Source: Candidatus Treponema merdequi
Lineage (GTDB): Bacteria; Spirochaetota; Spirochaetia; Treponematales; Treponemataceae
Length of the DNA: 64,000 nucleotides
Direction of reading: 5' to 3'
NCBI GenBank assembly: GCA_018064525.1
Contig: JAGHVB010000020.1
Coordinates: 62,001 to 126,000, forward strand
The position numbers were made by a program, and so were the translations under genes. Positions 46,119 through 55,807 of this stretch are shown piece after piece. The notes under the pieces were generated by a model. It worked only from the letters and a program-made list of their open reading frames with translations. It made no database searches and was not told where the DNA came from. Each line of letters opens with the position of its first letter. Position 1 is the first letter of the stretch.

Positions 46119-46979
46119 ATGAAAAAATTATTCTGTTGTTTTCTAATTACTTGTGCTTGTGTGAACGTGTTTTCTTTTGACAGGGATTATTCTGAAAAAT
46201 TAAATCTTGTTGAAAAATCAGAAAAACAGAAATTTCTGTTCAGGGATGTTTTTGGAAATGAATTTGAAACAATTATAAATGAAAAAGTTGAAAAAAATCA
46301 GATTAAAAAAGAAAATTTTATTCGTAATGGAATTAAGATGTCTTTGAAAAATGATTTTTCAGAAAAAGATAATTCTTATGAAATAAGACTTGGTGTTGAT
46401 ATTTCTCATCATGATGGAAAAGTTGACTGGAAAAAGTTAAAGAAAGAAGGCTTTGATTTTGTAATTTTGAGATGCGGTTTCAGGGGTTATCAGAGTGGAA
46501 CTTTAAATGCGGACAGAAATTTTCATAAAAATATTAAAGATGCGGTTGCTGCAGGCTTTGATGTTGGAATCTATATTTTTTCACAGGCAGATTCTGAAAC
46601 TGAAGCAATTGAAGAAGCTGAATTTGTTCTGGAACAGATTAACGGCTATAAAATTTCACTTCCGGTTTTTTATGATCCGGAAATTATCAGAGATGATGAA
46701 GCACGTTCTGACAATATTTCAGGTGAACAGTTTACAAAGAATGCTGCTGCTTTTTGTGATTTAATTGAAAAGTCTGGTTATCAAGCCGGTGTTTATTCAA
46801 ATATGCTCTGGCAGGCGTATGAATTTGATATGCAGGTAATTTCAAAATATGTTCTCTGGTATGCAGATTATGAAGAACAGCCTCAGTCGCCGTATCGTTT
46901 TGAATTCTGGCAGTATGCAGAAAAGGGCGGGGAAATTGATGCGCCATACGATATGGATGTCATGTTGATCAAGAAATAG
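46119..46979 (+). CDS. Exported GH25 lysozyme-like protein
   Basis: GH25 enzymes cut peptidoglycan between MurNAc and GlcNAc. The 286 residues have a signal peptide (1-19), a linker of about 65 residues rich in Lys/Glu, then the GH25 domain with GVDISHHDGKVDW (Asp94), FVILRCGFRGYQSG, and the catalytic DPE (186-188). TGGAG precedes the ATG. Its target could be self or competing bacteria. Confidence 0.9.
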   Translation: MKKLFCCFLITCACVNVFSFDRDYSEKLNLVEKSEKQKFLFRDVFGNEFETIINEKVEKNQIKKENFIRNGIKMSLKNDFSEKDNSYEIRLGVDISHHDGKVDWKKLKKEGFDFVILRCGFRGYQSGTLNADRNFHKNIKDAVAAGFDVGIYIFSQADSETEAIEEAEFVLEQINGYKISLPVFYDPEIIRDDEARSDNISGEQFTKNAAAFCDLIEKSGYQAGVYSNMLWQAYEFDMQVISKYVLWYADYEEQPQSPYRFEFWQYAEKGGEIDAPYDMDVMLIKK

Positions 46980-46990
46980 ACTCAAATAAA

Positions 46991-47107
46991 AAAAATAATC
47001 GCTCCCGCAAAAACTTTCATAATCCTCCGTTGCTTGCGCCGTGCGGGAGATGAGAGAATAGACTTAAGAAACTCCGGTTATGAAATTTTTGCTCCGCGAT
47101 TATTTTT
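46991..47107. mobile_element. MITE-like palindromic element, copy 1
   Basis: The element begins AAAATAATCGC and ends with its complement (46992-47002 and 47096-47106). The inner arms are also related: GCAAAAACTTTCATAATCCTCCG faces GCAAAAATTTCATAACCGGAG in inverted form, giving imperfect arms of about 35 nt. It has no coding capacity. Confidence 0.75.
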
Positions 47108-47150
47108 TTATTTGTATCTTTTTATGAACAGGATATAAATTCAAGAATTG

Positions 47151-47266
47151 AAAATAATCGCTCCCGCAAAAACTTTCATAATCCTCCGTTGCTTGCGCCG
47201 TGCGGAAGATGAGAGAATAGACTTAAGAAACTCCGGTTATGAAATTTTTGCTCCGCGATTATTTTT
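47151..47266. mobile_element. MITE-like palindromic element, copy 2
   Basis: This copy matches copy 1 in the same orientation with one internal substitution seen (GCGGGAG in copy 1, GCGGAAG here), offset 159 bp. It lies between the convergent GH25 and GH43 genes, directly before the GH43 stop codon, and the T-rich ends may also help to terminate transcription. Confidence 0.75.
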
Positions 47267-47279
47267 TTTGGTAATAGAT

Positions 47280-48257
47280 TTATCTTTCCATTCCATCCAT
47301 CTGGATGATGGCACCATTTGCGTCAAATTTGAGTTCTCGGAATTTTACGTTTCTCTTCTGGTTGATTCCGTTTGAAAGTTCGCAGTCGTGATAGAAGAGA
47401 TACCATTTTCCGTGGTATTCGAGAATTGAGTGGTGTGTTGTCCATCCGAGAACTGGTGTTAAAATGTGTCCGCCGTATGTGTATGGGCCGTAAACATTTT
47501 TTGATGTTGACCAGTTTAAGAAGTGTGTGTCACCTGTTGAATATGTGAAATAATATGTGTCGCCTTTTTTGAAGAGCCATGGGTCTTCGAAGTAGCGTGC
47601 ATCGTGATCTTTTCCTTTGAGTGGAACTCCGTCTTTGTCTGTGATTACGAGGTCGCGAGGATCTTCGGCGAGTGTTTTCATGTCGTCGTTCATTTTTGCG
47701 ATTTTAGGGCAAACTGCAGGTGTGTCTCCAGTTGGTTCTGTGTTTGCTTCATCGTATTTGTTGTTTCTGTATTTGTCGAGCTGTCCGCCCCAGATTCCAC
47801 CGAATGTCAGATAAAAGTTTTTGTCTGTGTCAGGGAAGATACATGGGTCGATTGAGAAAGTTCCCTTGATGTAATCTGGTTCTGCTTTGAATGGTCCGCG
47901 TGGTGAGTCACCGACTGCAACTCCAACTCTGAAGAAACCTTCTTTATCGCGGGCAGGGAAGAAGAAATAATATTTTCCGTCTTTTTCTGCACAATCTGGT
48001 GCCCAGACCTGTTTTGATGCCCATGGAATGTCTTTAATGTCGAGAACCATTCCGCAGTCGCGTGGCATTGTGTTTTCGTCGTCCATTTCGTAAACATGAT
48101 AGTCTGTCATGTCGTACTGGTCGCCGTTGTCGTTGTTTTCAACATCGATATCGCGGTCATGTGACGGATAGATATAAATTTTGTCGTTGAATACATGAGC
48201 TGAAGGATCAGCTGTGTACAAATCTGTAACTAAAGGTTTTTTTTCGATAGAAGACAT
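47280..48257 (-). CDS. Glycoside hydrolase family 43-like enzyme
   Basis: The 325-residue enzyme has the five-blade GH43 pattern: Asp17 (TADPSAH, likely base), Asp137 (IDPCIF) and Glu224 (FEDPW, likely acid), and the TTHHSIL segment. GH43 enzymes act on arabinose and xylose side chains of plant polysaccharides. No signal peptide is present, so it would cleave imported oligosaccharides. TGGAG precedes the ATG at 48257; the longer frame starts in AT-rich upstream DNA. It is divergent from the PBP1-GGDEF genes. Confidence 0.9.
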   Translation of the reverse strand: MSSIEKKPLVTDLYTADPSAHVFNDKIYIYPSHDRDIDVENNDNGDQYDMTDYHVYEMDDENTMPRDCGMVLDIKDIPWASKQVWAPDCAEKDGKYYFFFPARDKEGFFRVGVAVGDSPRGPFKAEPDYIKGTFSIDPCIFPDTDKNFYLTFGGIWGGQLDKYRNNKYDEANTEPTGDTPAVCPKIAKMNDDMKTLAEDPRDLVITDKDGVPLKGKDHDARYFEDPWLFKKGDTYYFTYSTGDTHFLNWSTSKNVYGPYTYGGHILTPVLGWTTHHSILEYHGKWYLFYHDCELSNGINQKRNVKFRELKFDANGAIIQMDGMER

Positions 48258-48296
48258 AGAAACTCCAGATTGCCGTTTGGGCATATAATTTACTGG

Positions 48297-48328
48297 TGGA
48301 ATTTGAAAAAACGTATTGTCAAATTCCA
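48297..48328. promoter_or_regulatory. Operator-like inverted repeat in the GH43/PBP1-GGDEF divergent region
   Basis: TGGAATTTGA (48297-48306) and its perfect complement (48319-48328) are separated by 12 nt. A third half-site CAAATTCCA (48429-48437) lies between the -35 and -10 boxes of the rightward promoter. This suggests a shared regulator for both directions (inference). Confidence 0.55.
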
Positions 48329-48416
48329 TCTGAAATAATATAACACTGAATATATAATCTGTAAAGTGTGCACGAGCACGAGCCATGCAGTAAAAAAATT
48401 GAACTTAAAAAAAATT

Positions 48417-48445
48417 TTTACAATTGGGCAAATTCCATTTATAAT
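48417..48445 (+). promoter_or_regulatory. Promoter of the PBP1-GGDEF pair
   Basis: TTTACA (48417-48422), a 17-nt spacer and a perfect TATAAT (48440-48445) stand 18 nt before the ATG at 48464. The spacer holds a CAAATTCCA half-site. Confidence 0.7.
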
Positions 48446-48463
48446 GAAAGAGGAAAGGATTTT

Positions 48464-50383
48464 ATGAAAAAGACAGTTGCACTTTTTGTTCAGGAAATAT
48501 GGTCAGATTATACACGCGGTGTTGAAAAAGGCATTCTTGAGTATTTTAAAGACAAAGAAGTAAATGTTCTGATAGCTCATCTCAGACTTCCAGTTTATGA
48601 AGACGAAGGTTTTGGAATGCAGTACTGGTCGAGCCTTGATGTTATGAAAACGCAGAATGTTGATGCGGTAATTGTATGTACGCCTACTATCTGTTCAAGG
48701 ATTTCTGCTGAACAGCTTTCTGAATATCTTGAACCTGTATCTGATAAACCGATTATTTCTCTTTCGTTTCCACTCAATGTAAAAAGAAATTATTATACGA
48801 CTATGTCATGTGAAAATGCATATCTTGAATTTGTTACTCACATGGTAAAAGAACATAGAGCAAAAAGATTTGCATTCATGTCGGCTGATATAAACAGTTC
48901 TGCAGAAGCTAAAGAAAGAATGGATGCTTTTAATAGCGCACTTGCAAAGAACGGACTGTCACTTTCTGAAGATGATATTTATTATGGCGATTTTGTTTTT
49001 GCAAGTGCGGTTAATGCTTTATCAAAAAAATTAAAAAATAAAGATGATGTTAAGTTTGATACGATTTTTGCTGCAAATGATATGATGGCACTTGGATGTG
49101 TTTCGTATCTGAATGAACTTGGTCTTAGAGTTCCTGAAGATATTCGTGTTGTCGGGTTTGATGATATTTCTCAGACAGAAACTGGTGAGATAAAACTTTC
49201 TACAATAAATCAGCAGATTGAATATCAGGGAAACGTGGCTGCAGAAATTGCTTATAAAATTATTAACGGTCAGAGTGTAAATCAGGAAACTAAAATTGAT
49301 GTAAAGACTGTTTACAGACATTCCTGCGGATGTGAATATAAACAGAAAATAAATCTGATTGAAAAAAATGAAGTAAATCTTCTGCTTGAGGCAAAGTTAA
49401 GAGAAGAAAATAATCTGCATCGTATTGAAAATATGCTTGATAATACTCAGTCGGAAGAAACTCTGGAGATTGTATTTAATAAAATTTATGATTTAATGAA
49501 TTATAATGATATTAATTTTCTTGCGTGCTGTCTTTTTGATGAACCTGTTTTTGTTGATGTCGGTTCAATTCCTAAAGTTCCGCAGCAGGCCAGAATGTGG
49601 TTTTATGTTGACAGGGTAGAGGAAGTTATTGAAGTTAATAAAAACTATGTCGTTGATCTCAATAAAGAATATTTATGCAGTGATGTAAGTACTGACAGAT
49701 CTAAAAAAATGCTTATGGTTTCGATTTTTTATGGTGATTATAATTACGGTTACATAATGATTGAAACAAATTTTGATAACCTGAATCTGAATAATATTTA
49801 TCTTAAGATAATTTCAAATGAAATTGCGACGGCTTATAAATATACAAAAAATCTGGAAGAGAAAAATATTCTTGCGGAAAAAAATATTGATCTGAATATT
49901 AAATCCTTTACAGATGAACTTACAGGTTTGATGAATCGCCGTGGTCTTATGAAATTTGGAGTTGAGTCAATCAATCTTTCACTTTCTCTTGGAAAAAAGG
50001 GAATGGTTTTATTCTGTGATATGGACCATTTGAAATTAATCAATGATAATTATGGTCATGAGTACGGAGATAAAGCAATTAAAGCTCAGGCTGAGATTTT
50101 ACAGAGAACTTTCCGTACGAACGATTTAATCAGTCGTCTTGGTGGAGATGAATTTGTAATTGTTGCTTCAGGATTGACTGTCAGCAAATTAGATGATGTA
50201 AAACTCAGACTGGAAAAATATTCTTCTGAAGTAAAATCGGAGTTCGGACTTCCTTTTGATGTCTCAATCAGTATTGGAGGCGTTCCGTATTCGGATCAGA
50301 GTTGTGATCTGGAGAAACTTATAAAGGCTGCAGATGTTGAGCAGTATAAAGAAAAAGAAATACATCATGCGAGAATTAAATGA
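48464..50383 (+). CDS. Sugar-binding-domain diguanylate cyclase (PBP1-GGDEF, intact)
   Basis: The 639 residues start with a LacI-like type I periplasmic-binding-protein fold (about 1-275, with FAANDMMALGCV and VVGFDDI) but lack a DNA-binding helix-turn-helix. An SCGC motif, a GAF-like middle (about 310-455) and a coiled coil lead to a GGDEF domain with G560-G-D-E-F and an I-site R551xxD. No signal peptide or membrane segment is seen, so it should sense a cytoplasmic ligand and make c-di-GMP. AGGAAAGG precedes the ATG. Confidence 0.88.
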   Translation: MKKTVALFVQEIWSDYTRGVEKGILEYFKDKEVNVLIAHLRLPVYEDEGFGMQYWSSLDVMKTQNVDAVIVCTPTICSRISAEQLSEYLEPVSDKPIISLSFPLNVKRNYYTTMSCENAYLEFVTHMVKEHRAKRFAFMSADINSSAEAKERMDAFNSALAKNGLSLSEDDIYYGDFVFASAVNALSKKLKNKDDVKFDTIFAANDMMALGCVSYLNELGLRVPEDIRVVGFDDISQTETGEIKLSTINQQIEYQGNVAAEIAYKIINGQSVNQETKIDVKTVYRHSCGCEYKQKINLIEKNEVNLLLEAKLREENNLHRIENMLDNTQSEETLEIVFNKIYDLMNYNDINFLACCLFDEPVFVDVGSIPKVPQQARMWFYVDRVEEVIEVNKNYVVDLNKEYLCSDVSTDRSKKMLMVSIFYGDYNYGYIMIETNFDNLNLNNIYLKIISNEIATAYKYTKNLEEKNILAEKNIDLNIKSFTDELTGLMNRRGLMKFGVESINLSLSLGKKGMVLFCDMDHLKLINDNYGHEYGDKAIKAQAEILQRTFRTNDLISRLGGDEFVIVASGLTVSKLDDVKLRLEKYSSEVKSEFGLPFDVSISIGGVPYSDQSCDLEKLIKAADVEQYKEKEIHHARIK

Positions 50384-52287
50384 AAAAAACAATTGCAGTA
50401 TTAGTTCAGGAAATCTGGTCAGATTATATTAAAGAAGCGTTAAAGGGAATTCTGAAATATTATCGTAATACAGATTATAATGTGCTTCTCGTTCAGGTAA
50501 GAATTGAAACTTATGAACAGGATACTTTTGGTCTTCAGTATATGTCTGGAATCAAACTTCTTGAAACGAAAGCTGTTGACTGTGTAATTGTCGGTTCTCC
50601 GACTTTTTGTTCGCATATTTCTTCTGATGAATTGTCTGGTTATTTAAAGGGAATTGAAAATAAAAAGATTGTGTCACTTTCGATTCCGCTTAAACTTAAT
50701 AATACTGTCAGAACAAGAGTAAGCTGCAAAAATGCTTATTCTGAATTTGTAAAACATATAATCTCTAAGCATGGTTCAAGAAAATTTGCATTTATGTCTG
50801 GAGAAGTTGATAAGTCAATTGAAGCCCGCGACAGGCTTGATGCATTTAAGTCAGCATTGAAAGAAAATAACATTAAACTTGATGAGTCTCAGATTTATTA
50901 CGGCTGCTTCGTTGTCGACAGTGCTTACAATGCTTTGAAAGAAAAAATTAAAGATAAAAGTGATGTAAAATTTGATACGATTTTTGCAGCTAATGATGCG
51001 ATGGCTTTTGGCTGTATTTCGTTTTTATCTGAACTTGGTTTTAGAATTCCACAGGATATAAAAGTAGTCGGATTTGATGATATTGATTCGGCAAAAGATT
51101 CTGAGATTCCGCTTGCGACGATCAATCAGCAGATTGAAGAACAGGGAAGAGAAGTGGCTCGCCTTGCAGATGAGTTTGTGAACGGAATAAGAGTTCCGTC
51201 TGAGACAACAATTGAAGTAAAAGGAATTTGCCGTGAAAGCTGCGGCTGTAAGACTCTGGGCAAAAAAAGAATTTCATATCTTGATGGAACTGAATATGCT
51301 TTGGGAAATGGTTCTGTTTTAAGACCGGATGTTTTAAGTTATGAACTTCAGTTTAATAAGATATTCTCTTTGCTTGATTCAACAAGAAGTGAAGAAACTT
51401 TGAAAGATCTGTATGATAAACTTTCTGTAATTCTTAAATGGCTTGATATATCTTTCTTTGTTGTCGTTTTATATGATGAACCGATAATTACAAAAAAAGA
51501 TGAAATAATTAAACTTCCTGAAACTGCAAAAATGGTTTTCTGTATTGATAAAAACAGAAATCTTGAACTTATTGATGTTGACTATAAATTCAGCCTAAGG
51601 GAAAGTTATTTACCGAAAGAACTTTTTGGAAATGTTGCCAACAGGTATTCTTATCAGCCGATTTTTTATGGAAATGTTCAGTATGGATATCTGATTGGTG
51701 TCGTAGAAGAGCAGACAATTTCCCTTTCTTCGACATTCCTTAAAATTATCTGTAATGAAATATCTCAATCGTATAAGTATACAAAGATTCTTGAAGAGAA
51801 TACTGCGCTTCAGAAAAAGAATTCAACTTTTCTGAATGAAAGTACAAAGGATGAATTGACTGGATTGATGAATCTTCCAGGTCTTTTAAAATATGGTACT
51901 GATTCCATAAGGCTTTCGCTTCAGATGCAGAATGAAGGTCTTGTTATTGTCGTTGATATTGATAATTTAAAAAAGATAAATTCGTCTTACGGACATGTTC
52001 TTGGAGATAAAGCGATTCTTGCTCAGGCAGAAATTTTACAGAGAACTTTCAGGGACAATGATATGATTGCCCGGCTTGAAGGAGATAAATTTGCTGTTGT
52101 TGCTGCGGGTGTTTCGCTAAAGGAACTTGATGAAATTAAGAGCCGTTATATAAAAATGAGTCTTGAAGTTCAGAATGATTTTCATCTGCCTTTTACTGTT
52201 ACAAGTACTTTTGGTGCTTCATCTTTTTCAAAAGAAAAATATAATCTTGGTGAGCTTATAAAAGAAGCTGACGAAGACAGAAATTAA
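50380..52287 (+). CDS. Sugar-binding-domain protein with degenerate GGDEF
   Basis: This 635-residue paralogue of the gene before has the same order: PBP1 fold, SCGC motif, GAF-like part, coiled coil, GGDEF-type domain. The active-site loop reads E567-G-D-K-F, which should abolish cyclase activity, yet the I-site R558xxD is kept, so it may bind c-di-GMP as a receptor. The start overlaps the first gene by 4 nt (ATGA), giving tight coupling. Together they look like a sensor-enzyme and sensor-receptor pair (inference). Confidence 0.85.
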   Translation: MKKTIAVLVQEIWSDYIKEALKGILKYYRNTDYNVLLVQVRIETYEQDTFGLQYMSGIKLLETKAVDCVIVGSPTFCSHISSDELSGYLKGIENKKIVSLSIPLKLNNTVRTRVSCKNAYSEFVKHIISKHGSRKFAFMSGEVDKSIEARDRLDAFKSALKENNIKLDESQIYYGCFVVDSAYNALKEKIKDKSDVKFDTIFAANDAMAFGCISFLSELGFRIPQDIKVVGFDDIDSAKDSEIPLATINQQIEEQGREVARLADEFVNGIRVPSETTIEVKGICRESCGCKTLGKKRISYLDGTEYALGNGSVLRPDVLSYELQFNKIFSLLDSTRSEETLKDLYDKLSVILKWLDISFFVVVLYDEPIITKKDEIIKLPETAKMVFCIDKNRNLELIDVDYKFSLRESYLPKELFGNVANRYSYQPIFYGNVQYGYLIGVVEEQTISLSSTFLKIICNEISQSYKYTKILEENTALQKKNSTFLNESTKDELTGLMNLPGLLKYGTDSIRLSLQMQNEGLVIVVDIDNLKKINSSYGHVLGDKAILAQAEILQRTFRDNDMIARLEGDKFAVVAAGVSLKELDEIKSRYIKMSLEVQNDFHLPFTVTSTFGASSFSKEKYNLGELIKEADEDRN

Positions 52288-52330
52288 TTATTTGTAATGC
52301 AGAAATCTTCATAAGATAATTTGAAAGGAA

Positions 52331-52609
52331 TTACCACGATTTGATTCTGAAATATTTTTCGCTTGTATCAACCGGAAGTTCAGTTCTTTCAACGGAATCG
52401 ATTTCGATAAAAGTTCCATTCTGAAGCTGCGAAATTAAATCATCAATTTCAAATTTTGTTCCCTGTGCTTCCATCAAAACGCTTCCGTCAAAATCGTTGT
52501 AAACCCAGCCGGTAAGTCCAAGACTTTGAGCAACGGAGTTTGCGGTATACCGAAATCCAACGCCCTGGACTCTTCCTGTAAAGCGAATCTGTTCTCTGAT
52601 TTTTTTCAT
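52331..52609 (-). CDS. acyP: Acylphosphatase
   Basis: Acylphosphatase hydrolyses acyl phosphates such as acetyl phosphate. The 92 residues carry the family motif GRVQGVGFRYTA with Arg20 and GWVYNDFDGSV with Asn38, the two catalytic residues. It starts at the base next to the glpK stop codon and is the last gene of the leftward glycerol operon. Confidence 0.95.
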   Translation of the reverse strand: MKKIREQIRFTGRVQGVGFRYTANSVAQSLGLTGWVYNDFDGSVLMEAQGTKFEIDDLISQLQNGTFIEIDSVERTELPVDTSEKYFRIKSW

Positions 52610-54097
52610 TTATTTGTCCCAGCCGAGAGCGCATTGAACAGCTTTGTGCCACAGTTTGATTTTCTTTTCTCGTGTTTTTGCGTCCATCTGAGATTTGTAT
52701 TTTTTTTCAACTTTCCAGTTAGATCTGATTTCTTTTGTATCTTTGTAGTATCCGACAGCGAGTCCTGCAAGATATGCAGCACCCATTGCTGTTGTTTCAA
52801 CGCATGTCGGTTTTAAAAGTTCTTTGTCGAGAAGGTCAGCCTGAATCTGCATGAGAATGTCAGAACGCGATGCCCCGCCGTCAACTTTAAGCGAAGTGAT
52901 TTTTGTTCCGAGATCTTTCTGCATCTGGAACGCAAGATCATAAGTGGAATATGCGATTGATTCAAGTGTTGCACGCACGAAGTGATATTTGTTTACGCCG
53001 CGGGTAAGACCGACAACTGTTCCTCGTGCGTACTGATCCCAGTAAGGAGCTGCAAGACCTGTAAATGCCGGTACAACATAACATCCGTTTGTATCAGGAA
53101 CTCTTGAAGCCATATAATCTGCTTCTGGTGCATTGTCGATGATGTGCATTTCATCCCGTAACCACTGGATTGCAGCACCTGCAACATAAACGCTTCCTTC
53201 AAGCGCGTAGTTTACTTTTCCATTTAAACCCCATGCGATTGTCGTAAGAAGTCCGTTTTTAGAAAATACTGGTTTTGTTCCTGTGTTCATGAGCATAAAG
53301 CATCCTGTGCCGTATGTGTTTTTTGCATCTCCCTTGTCAAAGCACGTCTGACCAAAGAGTGCACACTGCTGGTCGCCGCCAGCTCCTGCGATTTTAATTT
53401 TTCCGGAGAAAAAATCTGCGTCAGTTTCACCGTAAACTTTGCTTGATGGAACTGGAGTCGGAAGCATGCATTCCGGAATGTTGAGTTCTTTTAAAATATC
53501 TTTATCCCATTTTAATGTATTGATGTTAAAGAGCATTGTTCGTGAGGCATTTGAATAATCTGTAACATGAACTCTTCCTTTTGTAAATTTCCAGATGAGC
53601 CATGTTTCGACAGTTCCAAATAAAAGCTCTCCGTTTTCTGCACGCTGTCTTGCACCTTTTACATTATCGAGAATCCATTTTAATTTTGTTGCCGAAAAAT
53701 ATGCGTCGATTATAAGTCCTGTTTTTTTACGGAATTTATTTTCAAGTCCTTTTGCTTTTAATGAGTCAGAATATTTTGAAGTTCGTCTGCACTGCCATAC
53801 GATTGCGTTGTAAACTGGTTCTCCTGTTTCTTTGTCCCAGACGATTGTTGTTTCGCGCTGGTTTGTGATTCCGATTGCGGCAATGTCATTGGCTTTTGCT
53901 CCGATTTTCTGCATTGCTTCGAGTGCAACTGAATATTGTGTTGAAAAGATTTCGTTTGCGTCATGTTCAACCCAGCCAGGCTGCGGGTAAATCTGTTTGA
54001 ATTCTTTTTGTGCTACAGAGCAGATTTCTCCTGCTTTATTAAAAAGAATGCAGCGGTTAGATGTTGTTCCGGCGTCGAGTGCCATAATGTATTTCAT
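52610..54097 (-). CDS. glpK: Glycerol kinase
   Basis: GlpK makes glycerol 3-phosphate from glycerol and ATP. The 495 residues contain [12 protein letters not shown] at the ATP site, [11 protein letters not shown] and [13 protein letters not shown], and the FGGK-family sugar kinase pattern [13 protein letters not shown]. It follows the DUF1667 gene after 49 nt, with GGAGAAA as ribosome binding site. Confidence 0.98.
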   Translation of the reverse strand: MKYIMALDAGTTSNRCILFNKAGEICSVAQKEFKQIYPQPGWVEHDANEIFSTQYSVALEAMQKIGAKANDIAAIGITNQRETTIVWDKETGEPVYNAIVWQCRRTSKYSDSLKAKGLENKFRKKTGLIIDAYFSATKLKWILDNVKGARQRAENGELLFGTVETWLIWKFTKGRVHVTDYSNASRTMLFNINTLKWDKDILKELNIPECMLPTPVPSSKVYGETDADFFSGKIKIAGAGGDQQCALFGQTCFDKGDAKNTYGTGCFMLMNTGTKPVFSKNGLLTTIAWGLNGKVNYALEGSVYVAGAAIQWLRDEMHIIDNAPEADYMASRVPDTNGCYVVPAFTGLAAPYWDQYARGTVVGLTRGVNKYHFVRATLESIAYSTYDLAFQMQKDLGTKITSLKVDGGASRSDILMQIQADLLDKELLKPTCVETTAMGAAYLAGLAVGYYKDTKEIRSNWKVEKKYKSQMDAKTREKKIKLWHKAVQCALGWDK

Positions 54098-54146
54098 ATT
54101 TTTCTCCAGTTGTGTAATGTGTGCAGATTTAAAATCTGATTGTCTG

Positions 54147-54494
54147 TCAGTTTATGTTTTGTGTTGCGATTATATCTGAGCCTGTTTCACAGACATTTTT
54201 TATTATTATATCACCGATTTTGACTGGTGTGGAAATTTGAATTTTGTTGAGTGCATCAATGATGTCAAAGATTTTTTCTTTTGGAACCGGTATATTTGTT
54301 TTTACTGAAAGACGAGGATGTTCTTTTGATGTCGTTTTGACTGTGTGAGTTACGACTCTGACTGGATGTGTCTCTTCTGATTTTCCGTATTCGGCTCCTC
54401 GCGGACATGAGTTTCCGGTTACTGAAAAATTATTTTTTTCATCGACAGAAAGATGACATCCTTTTGGACAGCAGATGCAGATTAAGTCTGTCAT
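54147..54494 (-). CDS. DUF1667 protein
   Basis: This 115-residue protein has an N-terminal cysteine cluster (C6, C8, C9, C13 and C30, in ICICCPKGC and SCPRG) that probably holds an iron-sulfur or metal site. DUF1667 genes regularly follow the two oxidoreductase genes found here. Its start overlaps the FAD oxidoreductase stop by 4 nt. It may be a small electron-transfer subunit (inference). Confidence 0.88.
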   Translation of the reverse strand: MTDLICICCPKGCHLSVDEKNNFSVTGNSCPRGAEYGKSEETHPVRVVTHTVKTTSKEHPRLSVKTNIPVPKEKIFDIIDALNKIQISTPVKIGDIIIKNVCETGSDIIATQNIN

Positions 54495-55807
54495 TTTGCG
54501 CCTCCGTTTTCTGTTTCAATTGCGATTTGAATTTCTGATGCATCATTTTGTGTGAGCATTGATGGAACTAAATTTATCCGTTCCATTTCGCCTGGAGCCA
54601 TGTGTTCCCGTTTGAATGATGCAAGTTTTGTTTTTGCGCCGTTTTCAATTTTGTAAACTGTGATGCTGCAGCTTTCTTTGTAAACTTTTCTGACTCTGAA
54701 AAAGATTCCGATGAGTTTTTCACTGCAGTTTTTGTGAATATACTGAGGAACGGTGTAAGAAATATTCTGGTCAGTTGAAACAGAGATGAAAGAAGATTTC
54801 GGATCCTGGTTTTGATTAAGAAAAAGTGCAGCACCTTTTCCGCATATTTCTGATTCTTCAGTTACATAATCTACAAGATCGTGAACATGTACGACATTTC
54901 CGCATGCAAAAATACCAGAAGTGAGAGTTTCGCGGTTTTCAAAAACGAACGGGCCTTTTGTGCGCGGATCGGTTTTGATTCCTGCATTTTTTGTAAGTTC
55001 GTTTTCCGGTAAAAGTCCGACTGAAAGTAAAACTGTATCACAGTCAAATTCTATTTCTGTTCCGGCAATCGGATTTTTGTTTTCATCGACTTTTGAAACG
55101 ATAACTTTTTCAACACGGTTTTTCCCGATGATGTCTGTAATTGTGTGTGAAAGATAGAGAGGAATGTTGTAATCTTCAAGACACTGAACGATGTTTCGTG
55201 TAAGCCCGCCTGAATACGGCATTAATTCTACGCAGGCTAAAACTTTTGCTCCTGATAAAGTCATTCGTCGTGCCATGATTAAACCGATGTCACCGCTTCC
55301 GAGAATGACGACGCGTTTTCCGACCATAAGACCTTCGCAGTTGATGAGGCGCTGTGCAGTTCCAGCTGTAAAAATTCCTGCCGGGCGTGTTCCGGGTATT
55401 CCGATTGCACCGCGGCTTCGTTCACGGCATCCCATTGAAAGTATTACTGCGCGGGTTTTTATTTCGCGATAACCTGTTGTCGGGCTTACGGCAGAAATCG
55501 TTTTGATTTCGCGGGCATTTGAATTGTCCGCGTGAATGTCTAGGACCATTGCATCTAATAGAAGTTCGATGTCTGTTGATTTTACCATCTGGATAAATCG
55601 TGCGGCGTATTCAGGACCTGTAAGTTCTTCTTTAAAATGATGAAGCCCAAATCCATTGTGAATGCATTGATTTAAAATTCCACCTGCAACTTTATCGCGT
55701 TCGATGATTAAAATTTTTTTGATTCCGTTTCTGTGTGCTTCGTATGCGGCGGCAAGACCTGCAGGACCTGCTCCGATGACTGTCAGATCATAAACTTCGT
55801 TTGTCAT
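54491..55807 (-). CDS. FAD-dependent pyridine nucleotide-disulfide-type oxidoreductase
   Basis: The 438 residues have an FAD-binding GAGPAG (12-17), a second Rossmann motif VVILGSGDIGL, and a conserved SMGCRERSRG segment. It pairs with the GlpA-like protein as in several anaerobes, where the two are thought to oxidise glycerol 3-phosphate and pass electrons on. Both ends overlap neighbours by 4 nt. Confidence 0.92.
   Translation of the reverse strand: MTNEVYDLTVIGAGPAGLAAAYEAHRNGIKKILIIERDKVAGGILNQCIHNGFGLHHFKEELTGPEYAARFIQMVKSTDIELLLDAMVLDIHADNSNAREIKTISAVSPTTGYREIKTRAVILSMGCRERSRGAIGIPGTRPAGIFTAGTAQRLINCEGLMVGKRVVILGSGDIGLIMARRMTLSGAKVLACVELMPYSGGLTRNIVQCLEDYNIPLYLSHTITDIIGKNRVEKVIVSKVDENKNPIAGTEIEFDCDTVLLSVGLLPENELTKNAGIKTDPRTKGPFVFENRETLTSGIFACGNVVHVHDLVDYVTEESEICGKGAALFLNQNQDPKSSFISVSTDQNISYTVPQYIHKNCSEKLIGIFFRVRKVYKESCSITVYKIENGAKTKLASFKREHMAPGEMERINLVPSMLTQNDASEIQIAIETENGGAK

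Noticed and set aside
47148..47375. Rightward open frame starting in the second palindrome
   Set aside because: It lies in a non-coding palindrome and then antisense to GH43.
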